From the NCBI GenBank assembly GCA_023374025.1, contig SIJG01000108.1, positions 387,937 to 451,936 of the forward strand: a DNA stretch of 64,000 nt. The letters run 5' to 3'. The translations under genes were made by a program, and so were the position numbers. Positions 20,601-32,560 of this stretch are shown here, in pieces. This DNA is from Heterodera schachtii. Lineage: Eukaryota > Nematoda > Chromadorea > Rhabditida > Heteroderidae. The notes beneath the pieces are model-generated. The model was not told the origin of the DNA. It saw only the letters and a list, made by a program, of their open reading frames with translations, and did no database searches. Numbering within the stretch: position 1 is the first letter of the stretch; each line of letters begins with the position of its first letter.

Positions 20601-22098
20601 CGTATTCGAGTCTATGTCTAGCTGTATGGTGATTGGGTTTTTCAGATTATTCAGAAAATCCCATTGAAAAATTTCGGAATCCCGGAAATCAAAACTTTGT
20701 TATTTTTTCATGCAAATGGAGGATTAGAGCTCGTTTTGGAAAATGGACCTTGTATTTTCTGTACAAAAATCAGGCCCAGAAAAAACTCAGGTTGCCAAAA
20801 ATAGCCTGGAACTATATTTACTCACATTCTCTTCATTTGGCATTGTCCTTCGCGCGGATGCTCACACATATTCAAAAAAAAAGATTTCTATTTTTGAGAA
20901 AATGGGAAAAAACTAAAAAAGATAGCGCTAAGAAAATCTTTATGAAAATTGTTTTTGAAATGGTCCTTTATTTCTTAGAACTGAAGCATGTTTTCCTTTT
21001 TTTTATTGAACGGAATCTCCGATAGAAAGAAAGTTGTCATTGGCAACGGTGGCCGAGAAAATGGGCCAAAGGTCAGTGCAATTGCTAAGTATTAGAAATG
21101 TTGGCACTCGGCCAACAACACACTGTTTACTCAATTTAATTCTTATCTTGTTTTTACTAAAATTTCGATTGAATTCTCCAAAAAAAACTTCATCAAAAAA
21201 TGTTATAAAAACGGAAAAATAAATTAAGAATCGAGATAAAAATATTTAAATTTAGCCCCTATTTTTTACAATATTTTTTCAATAAATATTGTTATATACA
21301 GATATTTTTTGGGTCAATTCATGCTCTAATTATTCTAATTTAAAAAATAGGTAAAAAAGTGGCATTGAGATTTTTAGGCAAATGTGTAAAAAGTACAAAT
21401 AAAATTAATAAATTCAAATATTCCTATCTTTGATATTACTCATTTTTGGCAATTGTGATGGCTGTGAATTGATTATTGAATGTTCGAGTGGCATCCGAGA
21501 CTGATAATTAGCATCTTTTCGAGACTACTAAAACATATTTTAAACGAGTGAAGGTCCGAGACTAATGCCTTTTTGGTACAAATTTCGTGGTTTGTCTTCC
21601 CTTGCCCTAGGATTTCATACTTTTTGGACCGAATTTTATTTATATCTAAAAAATATGACTACTTTAGCTTACTGGCTATTCACAATTATAGCCTATTTCT
21701 ACTGTGATCTTTCCTGTAAAAACTAATTTGTAAGCACAAATAAAAATTAAAATTAAAACGGAAAGTGCAAGAAACCTTAAAAATAAAATAATAATATTTG
21801 AATGTAATTACGATAAATATTTTTTATTATTTGGACCCAAATTCCAGGTTTTTATGGCTGGAAAAATTAAGAAATGTTGTTAAATTCTATTTAAGTGCAT
21901 AAAATTTTGTGTTTTCATTATGCTGAGCTATTTTGTACGTTTACATGTCCAATAATGCCAAACCAACACAGATCAGTTGAACGAAGACGGACCTTCTGAA
22001 CAAATCATCGGCTATTGGAAAAACAATTAATGGAAATAGACAATTAAAATAATATTGTGTTAATATATTCTCAATGTGCATTTCCAATGAATCATAAT
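20601..22098. other. Intergenic region upstream of gene D
   Basis: No convincing gene. On the minus strand at about 21041-21085 a few residues (WPIFSATVAND) resemble the WPIFARNIRHL block of the F-box-like family, possibly a relic exon. The 130-codon plus-strand frame at 20633 starts with TTG and matches nothing. CGAGAC phrases occur at about 21510-21570. Confidence 0.35.
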
Positions 22099-22664
22099 TA
22101 GAGACCGACTTTTGAGACATATGCCTTTTTTTCTGCGCATTAGTTTCGATATACTAAGCATAAAAACGCAGTTTCCACTTGGTTTTAGGCTTCTACGTTG
22201 ACTTTTATTATGCCTTTTTTTGCCTTTTTCTGGATTTTCGTGCCTTAAATGCCTTTTTTGGCATTTTGCCGTTTTGTCATTTTTTTCCGAAAAATTCCAT
22301 TAAAAATGCAATAAAATCAGGAAAATACACCCTTAAGAAATGACCAAAAAAAAAAATTTCAGATTTCAAAAATTGATTGCCAAAATTTAATTTTTTTTTT
22401 TTTGATAAAAAATTTTAGATTTAAAAATTTTCCTTTTTCGGAAAAAATTATATAAAAATTTAAAAATCATTTAAATGACCAAAATTATGTTTTTTGATTC
22501 AGTTTACGCGTTTTGCTCCTTAAATATCCTAATAACAAAATTTAAATGCCTTTTTTCATGCCTTTTTCGGGATTTTCGTGCCTTTTCATGCCTTTTTTTT
22601 CAATTTTTTGATGCCTATTATCGTGCCTTTTTCGCGGTTTTGGTGCCTTTTTAGTCGGTCTCTA
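22099..22664. mobile_element. hAT-type MITE with TGCCTTTTT phrases
   Basis: The ends TAGAGACCGACTTTTG and AGTCGGTCTCTA are inverted. The 8-bp duplication ATCATAAT is perfect (22091-22098, 22665-22672). TGCCTTTTTT phrases crowd both subterminal regions. No coding capacity. Confidence 0.9.
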
Positions 22665-22928
22665 ATCATAATAATGCACCAATTATATTTAATATTTTCT
22701 CATAATTCAAACAAAAAATAAAATAATTGTCGTCCATTTTATATTGTAAAACTTTGGAAATTTAAATTGTCATTCTCCAAGAGTTATATTGGTTTTTGTT
22801 CATGAAATTTGGTTGAAAATAGGATAAATAGTTTTATAACTGTTCAACAAAAGTATTTATTTGGTCTAGAAAGTGCATTTTATTGGAAAAACATTGGATT
22901 TCCATTTCCATTTTTCAAAAAATTCTTT

Positions 22929-25540
22929 TTAATTATTTTTGCACTTCACTTCGCCATTTGTCGCTTTCTCAATCCAAGCACAATCAACTGGAGCAAATTC
23001 AGCTAAAAAATTTATTTTTTAAAGACAAAAATGAAGATAAATGCTGAGTGCTTGGAAAGTCATTTTTTAGTTAATCTGTCCATTTTCTCAATTTTCGTTA
23101 AAAGTTTAATTTTCCTCAAAAACCAAAAAATTTTACCCCTAATAATTATAAAGTTTTAATCAGCATTGAGCCATTAGGTATATTTAGTAGAGAATTCTTG
23201 AAAAATTTTGATACAACAAAAATTAAAATTCTCTGGCGATTGGACTACCAATTCCTTTTTGCATGTTTCATAAATTTTGACAAAAAAAATCTCAAATTTT
23301 CATAAATCATGCACAAGCATACGAAATATGCACGTCCTTAAAATGCAAAAAAAAAAAAACACATACTTCGGCATAGAATGTTTTTAAAAATTGATATTTA
23401 ATTCCTCTTTAAAAGAACCTTGTTGTAAAAACATAAAAAAAAGATTTGAAATTACATCCCTAAAATAAAAGTTTAATTTTTGTCTTCCGAAAAAATGTAG
23501 ACAATTTTAATTGCAAAAAAATAACAATTAATTTTTAATAAATTATTATCACCAGTGAGGCCGTCTGTTCGTGTTGGGTCTGTAGGATAACAAGCCGTTT
23601 TGCTTGAGACGCCCACTTGAACCCAAATATTGTTGTTGTTTTTCATTAATCCACTCCCACTGTCACCCTAAAAACAATTAAATTTAAAAAAAATCATTTT
23701 AATTTTTAAAAAAATTTATTACAGTTTCGATTATGCTCGGCCCAGGCTGAACACAAATGATTTTGTCATGCTCATTATTATTAGAAGAATTATCATCATC
23801 ACTAATTGCACGTCTTTTAGCTAAATCAATGTTTTAAATCATTTTTTTTTGTTTTTAAATTTAAAATTACATTTGATTGATGCACTTTGACAATTCTCTG
23901 GTGGACCGATTTTCATTTGACCGTACATCAATTGTTTGCTTGGACCTGGCTTACTGTCTTTCGAACAATATGGTGAAGTACGACCCCAACCAGCAACAAC
24001 AAAAGTGGACTGATCATTCGAGTCTAAAAATATAAGCAAATATTTTTGAATTGAATTTTTAAAAGCATTTAAATTAATTTGGCAACCATATTCCATTAAA
24101 CAAATGGGACGAGCAGTTGCTGTGAATGCAATTGGATTCTTCAACTAAAAATTTTATTGTATTAAATTGCATTTTATATTGTATTAATCGCGTCCTAAAA
24201 CACTTTATAATGTTTTATATGCTTTATCATGATTAATTTGAAAAACTCTTAAAAACCCCAAAATAATAATTGACAAAGGAAATTTTTAATTCCATAATTA
24301 CAATTTTCTGGTTTTTACAGAACCTCAAATCCTAAATTAAGATGAATTAATAAAGCAAGCATCAAATGAACTTAAAATTCGTCTTTTTTATCGTTTTAAT
24401 CCGCTTTTCCTCATTATTAGCATTTATTTGAATTTTTACTTCAATTATTGCCATGTCATATGGGTTCGGTTGCCATTCCTGCGCTTTTATGACGAAGTTT
24501 TTATCTGCTTTAGCATCATTAATTTGATTGCTTTGCGCAGCTGTGCCCTTTGGGTGTAATTTAACTGCCGCAACGCCCGTGAGTTGTTGCTGTTGTTTCA
24601 AATTTGCGGAACCATACTCAATGACAATTTGGTCTAAAAAATTACAAAAAAAAAACAAAATCTCCGGTACTCATTTGTCAGTTTAATCGCCCGGCCCTTG
24701 GTGGACCCCGGTGTAAAATAGTGATCACTGATCACTTTTTAATATTTTTTCCTGCGCTATGCCCCGTAATGGGGAGAGTGTTTTTTAGATTCCGCTACCT
24801 TGGATATTTTGACAAAAAAATTTCCCGATAATTTTCTCAAAAGCAACCACTTTTACAATATTAATGATACTTCATATTCACGAAATATTTATTATTCATT
24901 CTTTAATCTACAAAATTTTTCAATAATTTGTACTAACAAAGGCAAGTAATAACTGATTGAATTTTCCGACCATAATGAATTGTTTGTTTGTTTTTTGTGC
25001 TTTAAATGATTTAAAAATGTAATAAAATAAAACATATTTTAATTAAAATTAATCCTTAATAATTCTCTCACTTTCTGTAACATTGTCCTCGGTACAATGC
25101 AATGCGGTCAAAATATGTCGGGGACCGATAATTGTTCCGCTGCAATACGATCTCTTAAAAAATATGAAAATGTTATAAATAAAAAAAAGATTATTTGCCC
25201 TGTTTAGAACACCTTTAATTATCAAATTAATATATTTAAATTAAATGGATTAAATGATTACTTCCAAAAATCAGTCGGACGATCCATGGAAGTGCCTTAT
25301 CATCGCCAACTTCTTGCCCTTTATACACCTTTTTTAAATTTTAATTATTATTTTTATTTGGAATTTCCTTCTTTGTTGTACATGATTTGTGCCGATTGCC
25401 ATTTTTGATACATTTGCCAATTGAGGTTCGAAGTCAGAAATGCCACATTCCGAAAAGTTTGGACTTTGTTGGCATGACCCAAACAAAACGATGGAATAAA
25501 AAACAAGCAAAACCATTGGCAAAGAAAGATTTGCCAACAT
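22929..25540 (-). CDS. Secreted chymotrypsin-like serine protease (S1), 9 exons
   Basis: Extracellular S1-family peptidase. Exons on the minus strand: 25540-25382 (signal peptide LPMVLLVFYSIVLFGSC), 25328-25262 (VYKGQEVG..ALPWIVRL, the activation-site region), about 25155-25072 (SGTIIGPRHILTALHC, catalytic His), 24633-24440 (PYDMAIIE, catalytic Asp), 24144-24087 (KNPIAFTATARPICL), 24023-23871 (TFVVAGWGRT), 23820-23723, 23667-23553 (GDSGSGL, catalytic Ser) and 23002-22929 (PVDCAWIEKATNGEVKC, then TAA). All junctions keep phase except exon 2/3, which I could not resolve. All three catalytic residues are present. Odd points: the usual Cys just before GDSG is absent, and the residue six before the Ser is Ile rather than Asp, so trypsin-like specificity is unlikely. 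Exon 7 carries an acidic D/S/N insert. Could be digestive or a secreted effector. Confidence 0.85.
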
Positions 25541-28500
25541 TTTTTCAGCTTTTTAATTGAATTATTTCTATTTGCTAAATTATTTAATTTATTTTTCCAT
25601 AAATTTTAAAAAATATAAATAAAATAAAATTCTTAATAACTTTGAAAAGCATAAACGCTTATTTATAATGAAATTTAAATTGAAAATGCAACAATTTTGA
25701 CACCTCAAAATTCTTTTGTATGAAATGATTAATTAATTTTTCCAATCATTCATACCATTCATTAATGCAACAACAAAAACAAATAGGCAATTAGCATTTA
25801 ATTAATGCATTTTATTGCTCATGCCTTTTTCTCTTTCTTTCTTTTAGTAATGTAATTATGGATTTTTGTGTGCAATTTATAAATTTAAAAAAAACCCAAA
25901 AAGCTTTATTAATTAAAAAAATTTAAATTCTCGAATTTGAGAAAAAATTCAGGAAAAATTTAATTTATAGTTGATGCGCACTGAGTCAAAAAGAAAATGG
26001 TTCATTTAGACAAATAGCAAAAATTAACTAGGATTATTCCTTTCTTTGATAAGGAATGCCAATGCCGAAATGTGAAGAATGGCGGAGGATGAGTATTCAA
26101 TCCCAAAAATGATTATAAAAATAAAATAATAATTTAAAATCAAAAATATTTGAAAAATATTTTGACTCGACCTAAAGACTCGAGAAATGACCAAAAAACA
26201 GAGATTTTTCTCGAATCGGATGCAAAGAAACCTGACTTTTTTGGTTCGAGACCGAGACTTTTTAAATGATTATTGGTGATCTGACTTTTAGCACAAAATT
26301 TTTCAATTAGGCACAAAAATGGTGAACAACGGCCAAAAAGAATGAAATTGGAAAAAAAGTAATAAAAATTTGAATTTATATTGAATGTTTTTTTTTAATT
26401 AAATAAAAAAGAAATAATAATAATAATTTCGGGTAAACGGTTTTACACTTTGAGAAAATGAAATTTTGTTTTTCATTCAAAGTCCTTTATAGATAATTGA
26501 ATGGATTTCAAAATAAGTATAAAAAGATTAAAATCAAATGCATTTACAATTTAAAAAAATGCTTTTCTAGGAAATTAAATTGTGATTAAAAGCATTCAAT
26601 GCCAAATAAGGTCAAATATTTGTCAACTAAAAATTAAAAAAGGACCTTGATTCTCTGTTGTCTGTGGGTATAAGTCAAAGACCCACCATTTAAAAGGCAA
26701 TTCTGTAGAGAATTTTGTGCACTTTCTGAAATAAACCAATTTTTTATCATTCTATATCACTGCTGAATGTTTTTCTCTATTAGACTTCAAAATTTCTAAA
26801 CCGAAACAAACTTTAAAAAAACTGATTTCTGATCATTTTTGGCAATAAATTTTAAATTGCGATTTTTTTTTTCATTTTGCTGCCAAATAGCGAACTATTA
26901 TGGTTATTGAAAAAAGCAAGATTATAAAATTTTGATTTTTTAATTATACCTTCCCAAAATATGAAAAGCAAAAAAAAACGCTCGGGGAATGGTTTTTGTT
27001 CGTCCTTCATAATCCTTGATTCGCCCTTGCCCGGGGGTGAGAAATCGTAGGCCGAAAAGAATTTCCGAATCACGACCCAGTTTATAACTTTAATTATGAG
27101 TTGAATTTGAATTTAAAACTTATGTTAGGATTTTTGCTCAGACAACAAATACTATGGTCAGGAATTAATTTACGGTTCAGAGAATCAATTTTATTATAAG
27201 TACTTTTTCGTGTATTTAAAGCTTCAACACAAAATTTTATTTTTGCCCTTAAAAATGCAACAAAAAAATGAGAATCATTATGATTGTCATTAGATTCATT
27301 AAAGAATTAATCATTCTATACGATTTAAAAAATATGTATAAACTGTTTTTTAGCAATTTGTTCAAATGTTTTTGCGAAAAAGGAAATGGATTTGAGGAGA
27401 TCAAAACAAAGGCGATTAATTTCTCATCATTTTGGACTGAAAATATGTGAATATTTAGCAAAATTTGGTCTTTTTGTTAAATTCATTTTAATCACACCAA
27501 AAGGCAACTTCGAGAAGGTTTCCTTGGCATTTAGTTGGAAGACAACAAAATGATTCTGGAAAAGCAGAAACACAAAGAGGAAACAGCAAAGGAAGACAAG
27601 GGGAAATACGGTAAAGAAATTTGACGTCGTTTGGGTTGGTGATTTTTACGATTTTAACATTTAGTTATGAATTTTTCATTTTAAGATCACATCAATTTGC
27701 TGAACACCAAATTCTTCTTTTAAAAAATAAACCCAGGAATTAGGTGAAATATAAATTTGAGTGGAGTAATGGATTAATAAATTAATGTATTTATAGTTGA
27801 TTAGACAACAGCACGATGATTGACCAATGTGCCAAAAATGCTCGAAATGGGAACCATATCCAAAAGAAAACCTTTTTCTTTGTGAAATGTGATGGCTTTC
27901 GTCTGCTGATATTAAAAATAATAATAACAACTTCAAAATTTTTCTTTATTTATTTTTATTTAATGTATTTTTATATCGAATAGTGTCCAATTTTCCATTG
28001 GTGTCCGAAATTTCTGTGTCCAATTTACTGGAAGCCTTTACCAGGGTTTCTCTAATTTTTGTCTTTTCCCCACAATCCACCCAACAAAATGGAAAATCTG
28101 TTAATGTTATATTCACAGGTAATTAGGGAGGGTTCTGTACAGGTATGTAATTCCGTTGACAAAAATTTTTGAGTTTTTTAAATTAATAGTAATTATTAGT
28201 ATTATTATTTAATTTTTATTCATCCATCTCCAATTTAAGACAATTCAGGACATTTGCAATTTTACAGATCATCCATCTCAAATACAAATCTTTTTCAATA
28301 AAGTGCATAATGATGACAAATGTCAATAAATGTCAATAAAATGCCAACCTTATGAAGGGGAATTTGCTAAAAACGTAAAGCAAATTGGGCGAATTCCTCA
28401 TGGAGTAAAAGCTTTTTTTTGTGAATTCTTTTTAATAAAAATGGCATTTGTAAAAATATTTCATTTTTATTAAAAATGCTTATTATAATATTAAATATAT

Positions 28501-28700
28501 TTTAATATTATAGAAAATCGCGTGATATTTCAAAATGCGCGTCGCATACGCACGCATTTTGGACCAATAAAAAGCAGCAGAATTTCTCTGAATTTGGTCA
28601 TTCCTATTTTTCAAATAGCTTATCTAACAAATCATTTTGAAAAGCGTAAATTGAAACTTTTAGCAATTTTAATTGAATTTATTTGCCTATAAATTAAATA
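25541..28700. other. Long gene-poor interval between protease and SPRY gene
   Basis: AT-rich. No family match in any frame. CGAGAC phrases lie at about 26165-26260, and a solo ACCGTATTTCC end motif (inverse of the 6917 element end) at about 27600-27610. The minus-strand frame ending near 27676 looks like a signal peptide (KLLLLFLIS) but has no ATG. Confidence 0.4.
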
Positions 28701-28742
28701 GTATTTTAACAGACAGAGACATCATTTTTCCCCAACAAAATC
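28701..28742 (+). promoter_or_regulatory. Possible trans-splice acceptor and 5' leader of the SPRY gene
   Basis: GTATTTTAACAG ends at 28712, 31 bases before the ATG. In nematodes an acceptor without a donor just upstream of the start codon often receives a spliced leader. Supported only by the match to the acceptor consensus. Confidence 0.35.
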
Positions 28743-31700
28743 ATGTATCATTCTTCATTTTTCATCTTTTTTCTTGCGATTATTTGGATTTGCTATGAAT
28801 GCACAAATAGCATGCCAAAAATGCATGGCGAGTCTTCTTCAAATTCAGGTAAAATTAGCGCTTAATGAATAATATTATTTATATAAAATTTTTTTAAATA
28901 TCTTTTTAATGTGTAATTTTATTTTTAAAGTGAAAAAGAATAGTCAAAAGTCGGACAGTAACAGCACAAAAGGCAATCAAGTGATCAATGCCAGTGAGAA
29001 AAAGCAGAACAATGAGGTAAAATCAGTAGGGATTCTCGGGATTCTCTTTTCCCGCCTTTGCAAATTTTTCGGAGGTTAATTTGAGATCAATTTGCAATTT
29101 GTAGAGTAATCAAAATCACTCTAAAGCAAAATCAAATTTTGGTTTTTTCAGCCATGGCTAACTTTTCTTAAAAATATATTTTTCTTTCTGTAGACGGTTT
29201 ATTTTTTATGAATTTTGTTTTGAAAGATAAGCTCTAACGATGCGCTTTCAACAGCAAGATTAACTAAAACCTTTGAAAAACTTTTTTGCCATAGAAATTT
29301 AAGGAAAGGAATACGGCACAAAAATTTTCTTTTTTCTTGTCAATTTTTTAAAGAGATTTCATTTGTCCATATTTCGTTCTTTTCAGCCTTCATTAATTTT
29401 TGCTCACCCAAATAGAAAAAATAAAATTTTCTGTTAAAATTTTTGTAAAAATGCCACCAATGTTCAGGTAGCTGCTGCTGCACAGCCAGCAGAGCCTTTT
29501 TGTCAGGATAAAACGCATTTTCCGATTTGCAAAGCCTACCGGTCGCAATGCTACTGCACTAACAAACTCAACGACCTACCCCGTGATGGTCTATTCGATG
29601 CTAATCGGCTAGAGGCCAGCAGCACCCCTCACACTCGGCCTGTATGAATCAGCAGAGCTGGACGTAATTACGGATTACGGATTTCCGTAATTGAAAATCA
29701 GTTACGTCCAGCCCTGGTATGCATGCCTGACTGGCCTAGTCTATTATAAAACAGATTAAGATAATGAATAATTCTATGTTGCTTTTAAATTTCCAACAAA
29801 ATGTTTGGGATGCCAACGCTTGTCACGAGAACCTCCAAATCTCTGGTAACAAAAGTTTGACGATTATTTATAAGGAAAACCACGACAATAAATTGGGTAA
29901 TTTTTGTTCAAATAATATTATTGTTATAAGTTGCAAGCAAAAAATCGCAAAATAAATAAAATTTCTAAATAAAAGCAAAAAACAACCACAAAAATTTTGA
30001 TTTTTCAATTTACTCATGCAAAGTTCAGTGTTTTGAATTTAAATTTAATTATCTGCAAAAAAGCAAATACAAGACTAAATTTATTCTTTTTATATTATGT
30101 GGAAAAGCATACAACACATCCTAAAAAATAAATTATACAAAATTTTTCAAAGGTTGGCGTTCCGTCTTCGCTAAACACCCGATTTTGTTGAACGATTCAT
30201 CCGACATTTTTTACTTTGAAATTTCAATCGGAAAAATTAAAGAGTAAGAAAACTTAAACAATAATTTTATAATTTAAAATCCATTTTTTTATTTTTCAGC
30301 TCTCTCATTTTCGGATTTGCCATCAAAAAACAGACAAAATTAGATGAAAAAATTAGTAGTCGAGAGGGCACTTATGCATATGAAAATTGTGGTTGTAGAG
30401 ATGGTGGTCATGGCACTTTTTATATTGATGGTAGAACCAAAGGAAATTTGTTCAAATATTCTTACGCTGTCAACGATGTGATTGGAGTTGGGATTAATTT
30501 GGCACATCGGCAGATCATTTTCACTAAAAATGGAAAGTTTTTTGGTAAGTAATAATACCTGTCTTTATATATTTTATTATCAACCAAGTTTTTTATTTTC
30601 AATATTTTTATTAGTATTATCAGCCTATTTATAAGTGTTTTCAATGCTTTAAATATAATTAAATAAATATGTTGTTTCAAAAAATGTGTGGACATAAAAT
30701 TCGATTTGAATTTAATGCTTATTATTATTTTTTTAATTTAACTAATCTTTTTCAAATATTTATCAAATAATCCCATGAGTGTTAAAATTTGGGTGAACTT
30801 TTCATTTTATTACCCTATGACGGATTTAGGAAAGGGCCCAAAACTTCTAAGAATCGACCTTTTTCTAATTTAAAAAAAATGACTTTACATTAAAATTTTA
30901 AGAATTTTGTAACAAAAAATTAATTTATTCTTTCTTGAAAAATGACTTTAAACGAAAAAACATTTTAAATACAATTTTCAATGCAAGAGGGACGAAAGGA
31001 GAGAGTTGCAATTTCTGGTAAAATTTCCTGTTGTTTCAAAAAAAATGTTTGAGCAAATTTGCGAAGATTTTGCCAAACTCGCTAATTTTTGTTTATTATT
31101 TGTCTCTAAATTAATTTTTTGATTGATTTTAGCTCACAATTTTGGCAGTTCATTTTCGGAATTTTGTAATTTTTTCTAATTTATTTTTTCTTCACTAAAA
31201 TTCTCTATTAATAACATTCTTTAAACAAATTTCCCGTCATATTCTTATTTTCATATTTTCACAGATTCCTTCTTTGTCGACAATTTTCCAGAGTCTTCCG
31301 ATTCTTTGTATCCATTCGTTTCTTTGATGAGTGCTGGTGACGAAATTGAGGCGAACTTTGGGCCAAAATTGAAATTTAATTTGGAACCAAATTATTGGGA
31401 TGCTAACGCTTGTCACAATGATCTCCAAATCTCTGCTGATGGCAAACGTTTGACGGTCATTTATAACGGAAAAAAGCGGGGTAATTTATACACAAAATAA
31501 TAAGCAGGGATATGGCTAAGCTTTTTATGTAATAAAACTCACGAAGTTTGAAAAAACCCATGAATTGAAACTTCGTGAGTTTTATTTCCATCTAAAATCT
31601 TAGCCTTGAAAATAAATTACAATTGTTTTTCTAAGGATGGCGTTCCGTCTTCGCAAAACACCCGATTTCGCTGAACAATCATTCTTCCGATACTTTTTAC

Positions 31701-32311
31701 TTTGAAATTTCAGTTGGAAAAAGGAAAAGGTAAGAAATATTAAAAATATTTTTTAAATATTTAATTTCATTTTTCAGTTCTATAATTTTCGGATTTGCCA
31801 TCAAAGAAAACACCGAATTGGATGCACATATGTACGAACGAAAGGGCACTTATGCATATGAAAATTGTGATGGTAAAGATGGTCGTCATGGCATTTTACG
31901 TATTAACGGTTCAACCGCTGGAAATGGATTGAGATATGCTTACGGTGTCAACGATGTTGTCGGAGTTGGGATTAATTTGACAACTCAGCAGATCTTTTTC
32001 ACTAAAAATGGACAGCTTTTGAGTTGGTGAACTAAAAATGATTAGTTTAATTGTTAATTAAACTTTTTTTATGTATATGAATTATATAATATTTATTATT
32101 TATGTAGAATTTCATTTAATAATAGCTTTAAATAAATCTCCCGTCACATATTCTCATTTTCATATTTTTCACAGATTCCTTCTCGGGCTGCGATTTTCCA
32201 TCTTCTCCCATTTCTTTGTATCCATTTGTTTCCATGTGGAGTGCTGGTGAAGAAATTGAGGCGAACTTTGGGCCCAACAAATTCAAATTCAATTTGACCG
32301 AGCTCGACTGA
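28743..32311 (+). CDS. Secreted tandem-SPRY protein (SPRYSEC/RanBPM-like), 9 exons
   Basis: Exons: 28743-28848, 28931-29016, 29761-29896, 30153-30243, 30300-30544, 31265-31480, 31636-31729, 31778-32022 and 32175-32311; together 451 aa in consistent phase. A signal peptide (FFIFFLAIIWICYEC) and a hydrophilic N/S/K linker precede two SPRY repeats. Each repeat has WDANACH..LQIS, GWRSVFAKHPI, FYFEIS, IFGFAIK, GTYAYENC, VGVGINL, FFTKNG or IFTKNG, LYPFVS and EIEANFGP. SPRY domains bind proteins; secreted versions in cyst nematodes are effectors delivered into the plant, which is the likely role here by homology. The two repeats share splice sites, and exons 5 and 8 are both exactly 245 bases, proving internal duplication. 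Odd: the exon 8 donor is weak (A|GTTGGT against G|GTAAGT); if unused, the protein stops at LLSW and lacks the last strands. Exon 3's acceptor (ATTAAG) is uncertain. Confidence 0.85.
29650..29716. mobile_element. Small hAT-like inverted-repeat element in intron 2 of the SPRY gene
   Basis: GCTGGACGTAA and TTACGTCCAGC are inverted; the right end finishes GCCCTG. The flanks GTATGAAT (29642-29649) and GTATGCAT (29717-29724) match at 7 of 8 positions, suggesting an aged hAT insertion. The adjacent 29465-29645 is GC-richer and of unknown nature. Confidence 0.6.
31531..31586. repeat. 19-bp hairpin in intron 6 of the SPRY gene
   Basis: AATAAAACTCACGAAGTTT at 31531-31549 is exactly inverted at 31568-31586 around an 18-base loop. 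It lies in the 155-base intron, so it will form in the pre-mRNA. An adjacent CAGGGATA (31505) and the pair GGCTAAG/CTTAGCC hint at a mini-transposon, without a clear target duplication. Confidence 0.75.
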
Positions 32312-32560
32312 AGGAAGAAACTTCACAAAACCCGATTATGATTCTTAGATTTTTCTGATTTATTTCTTTCATTTCTTTAGGCTTTTCTTTTGGTTTTTAT
32401 TATTTCTTTATCATTTTCCTGGGCTTTTCTTTATCATTAGTGCTGCTAATTTGGGGCACAAAAAAATCACCAAAACGGTCGTCACTAAATGGCATGAAAA
32501 GAGGCATCAAAATCAGAAAAAAAAAACAAGCAGAAAATTTTCATGATGGTAGATATAAAA

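Noticed and set aside
20633..21025. 130-codon plus-strand frame
   Set aside because: Starts with TTG, is rich in F/K/L codons typical of AT-rich noncoding DNA, and matches nothing.
23205..23300. Extra protease exon reading FVKIYETCKKELVV
   Set aside because: Tempting as a C-terminal strand, but its acceptor is poor, and exons 8 and 9 join perfectly in phase without it.
27676..27936. Minus-strand frame with a signal-like start (KLLLLFLIS)
   Set aside because: It begins with TTG, not ATG, has no splice context or family match, and its hydrophobic start comes from A/T-rich codons.
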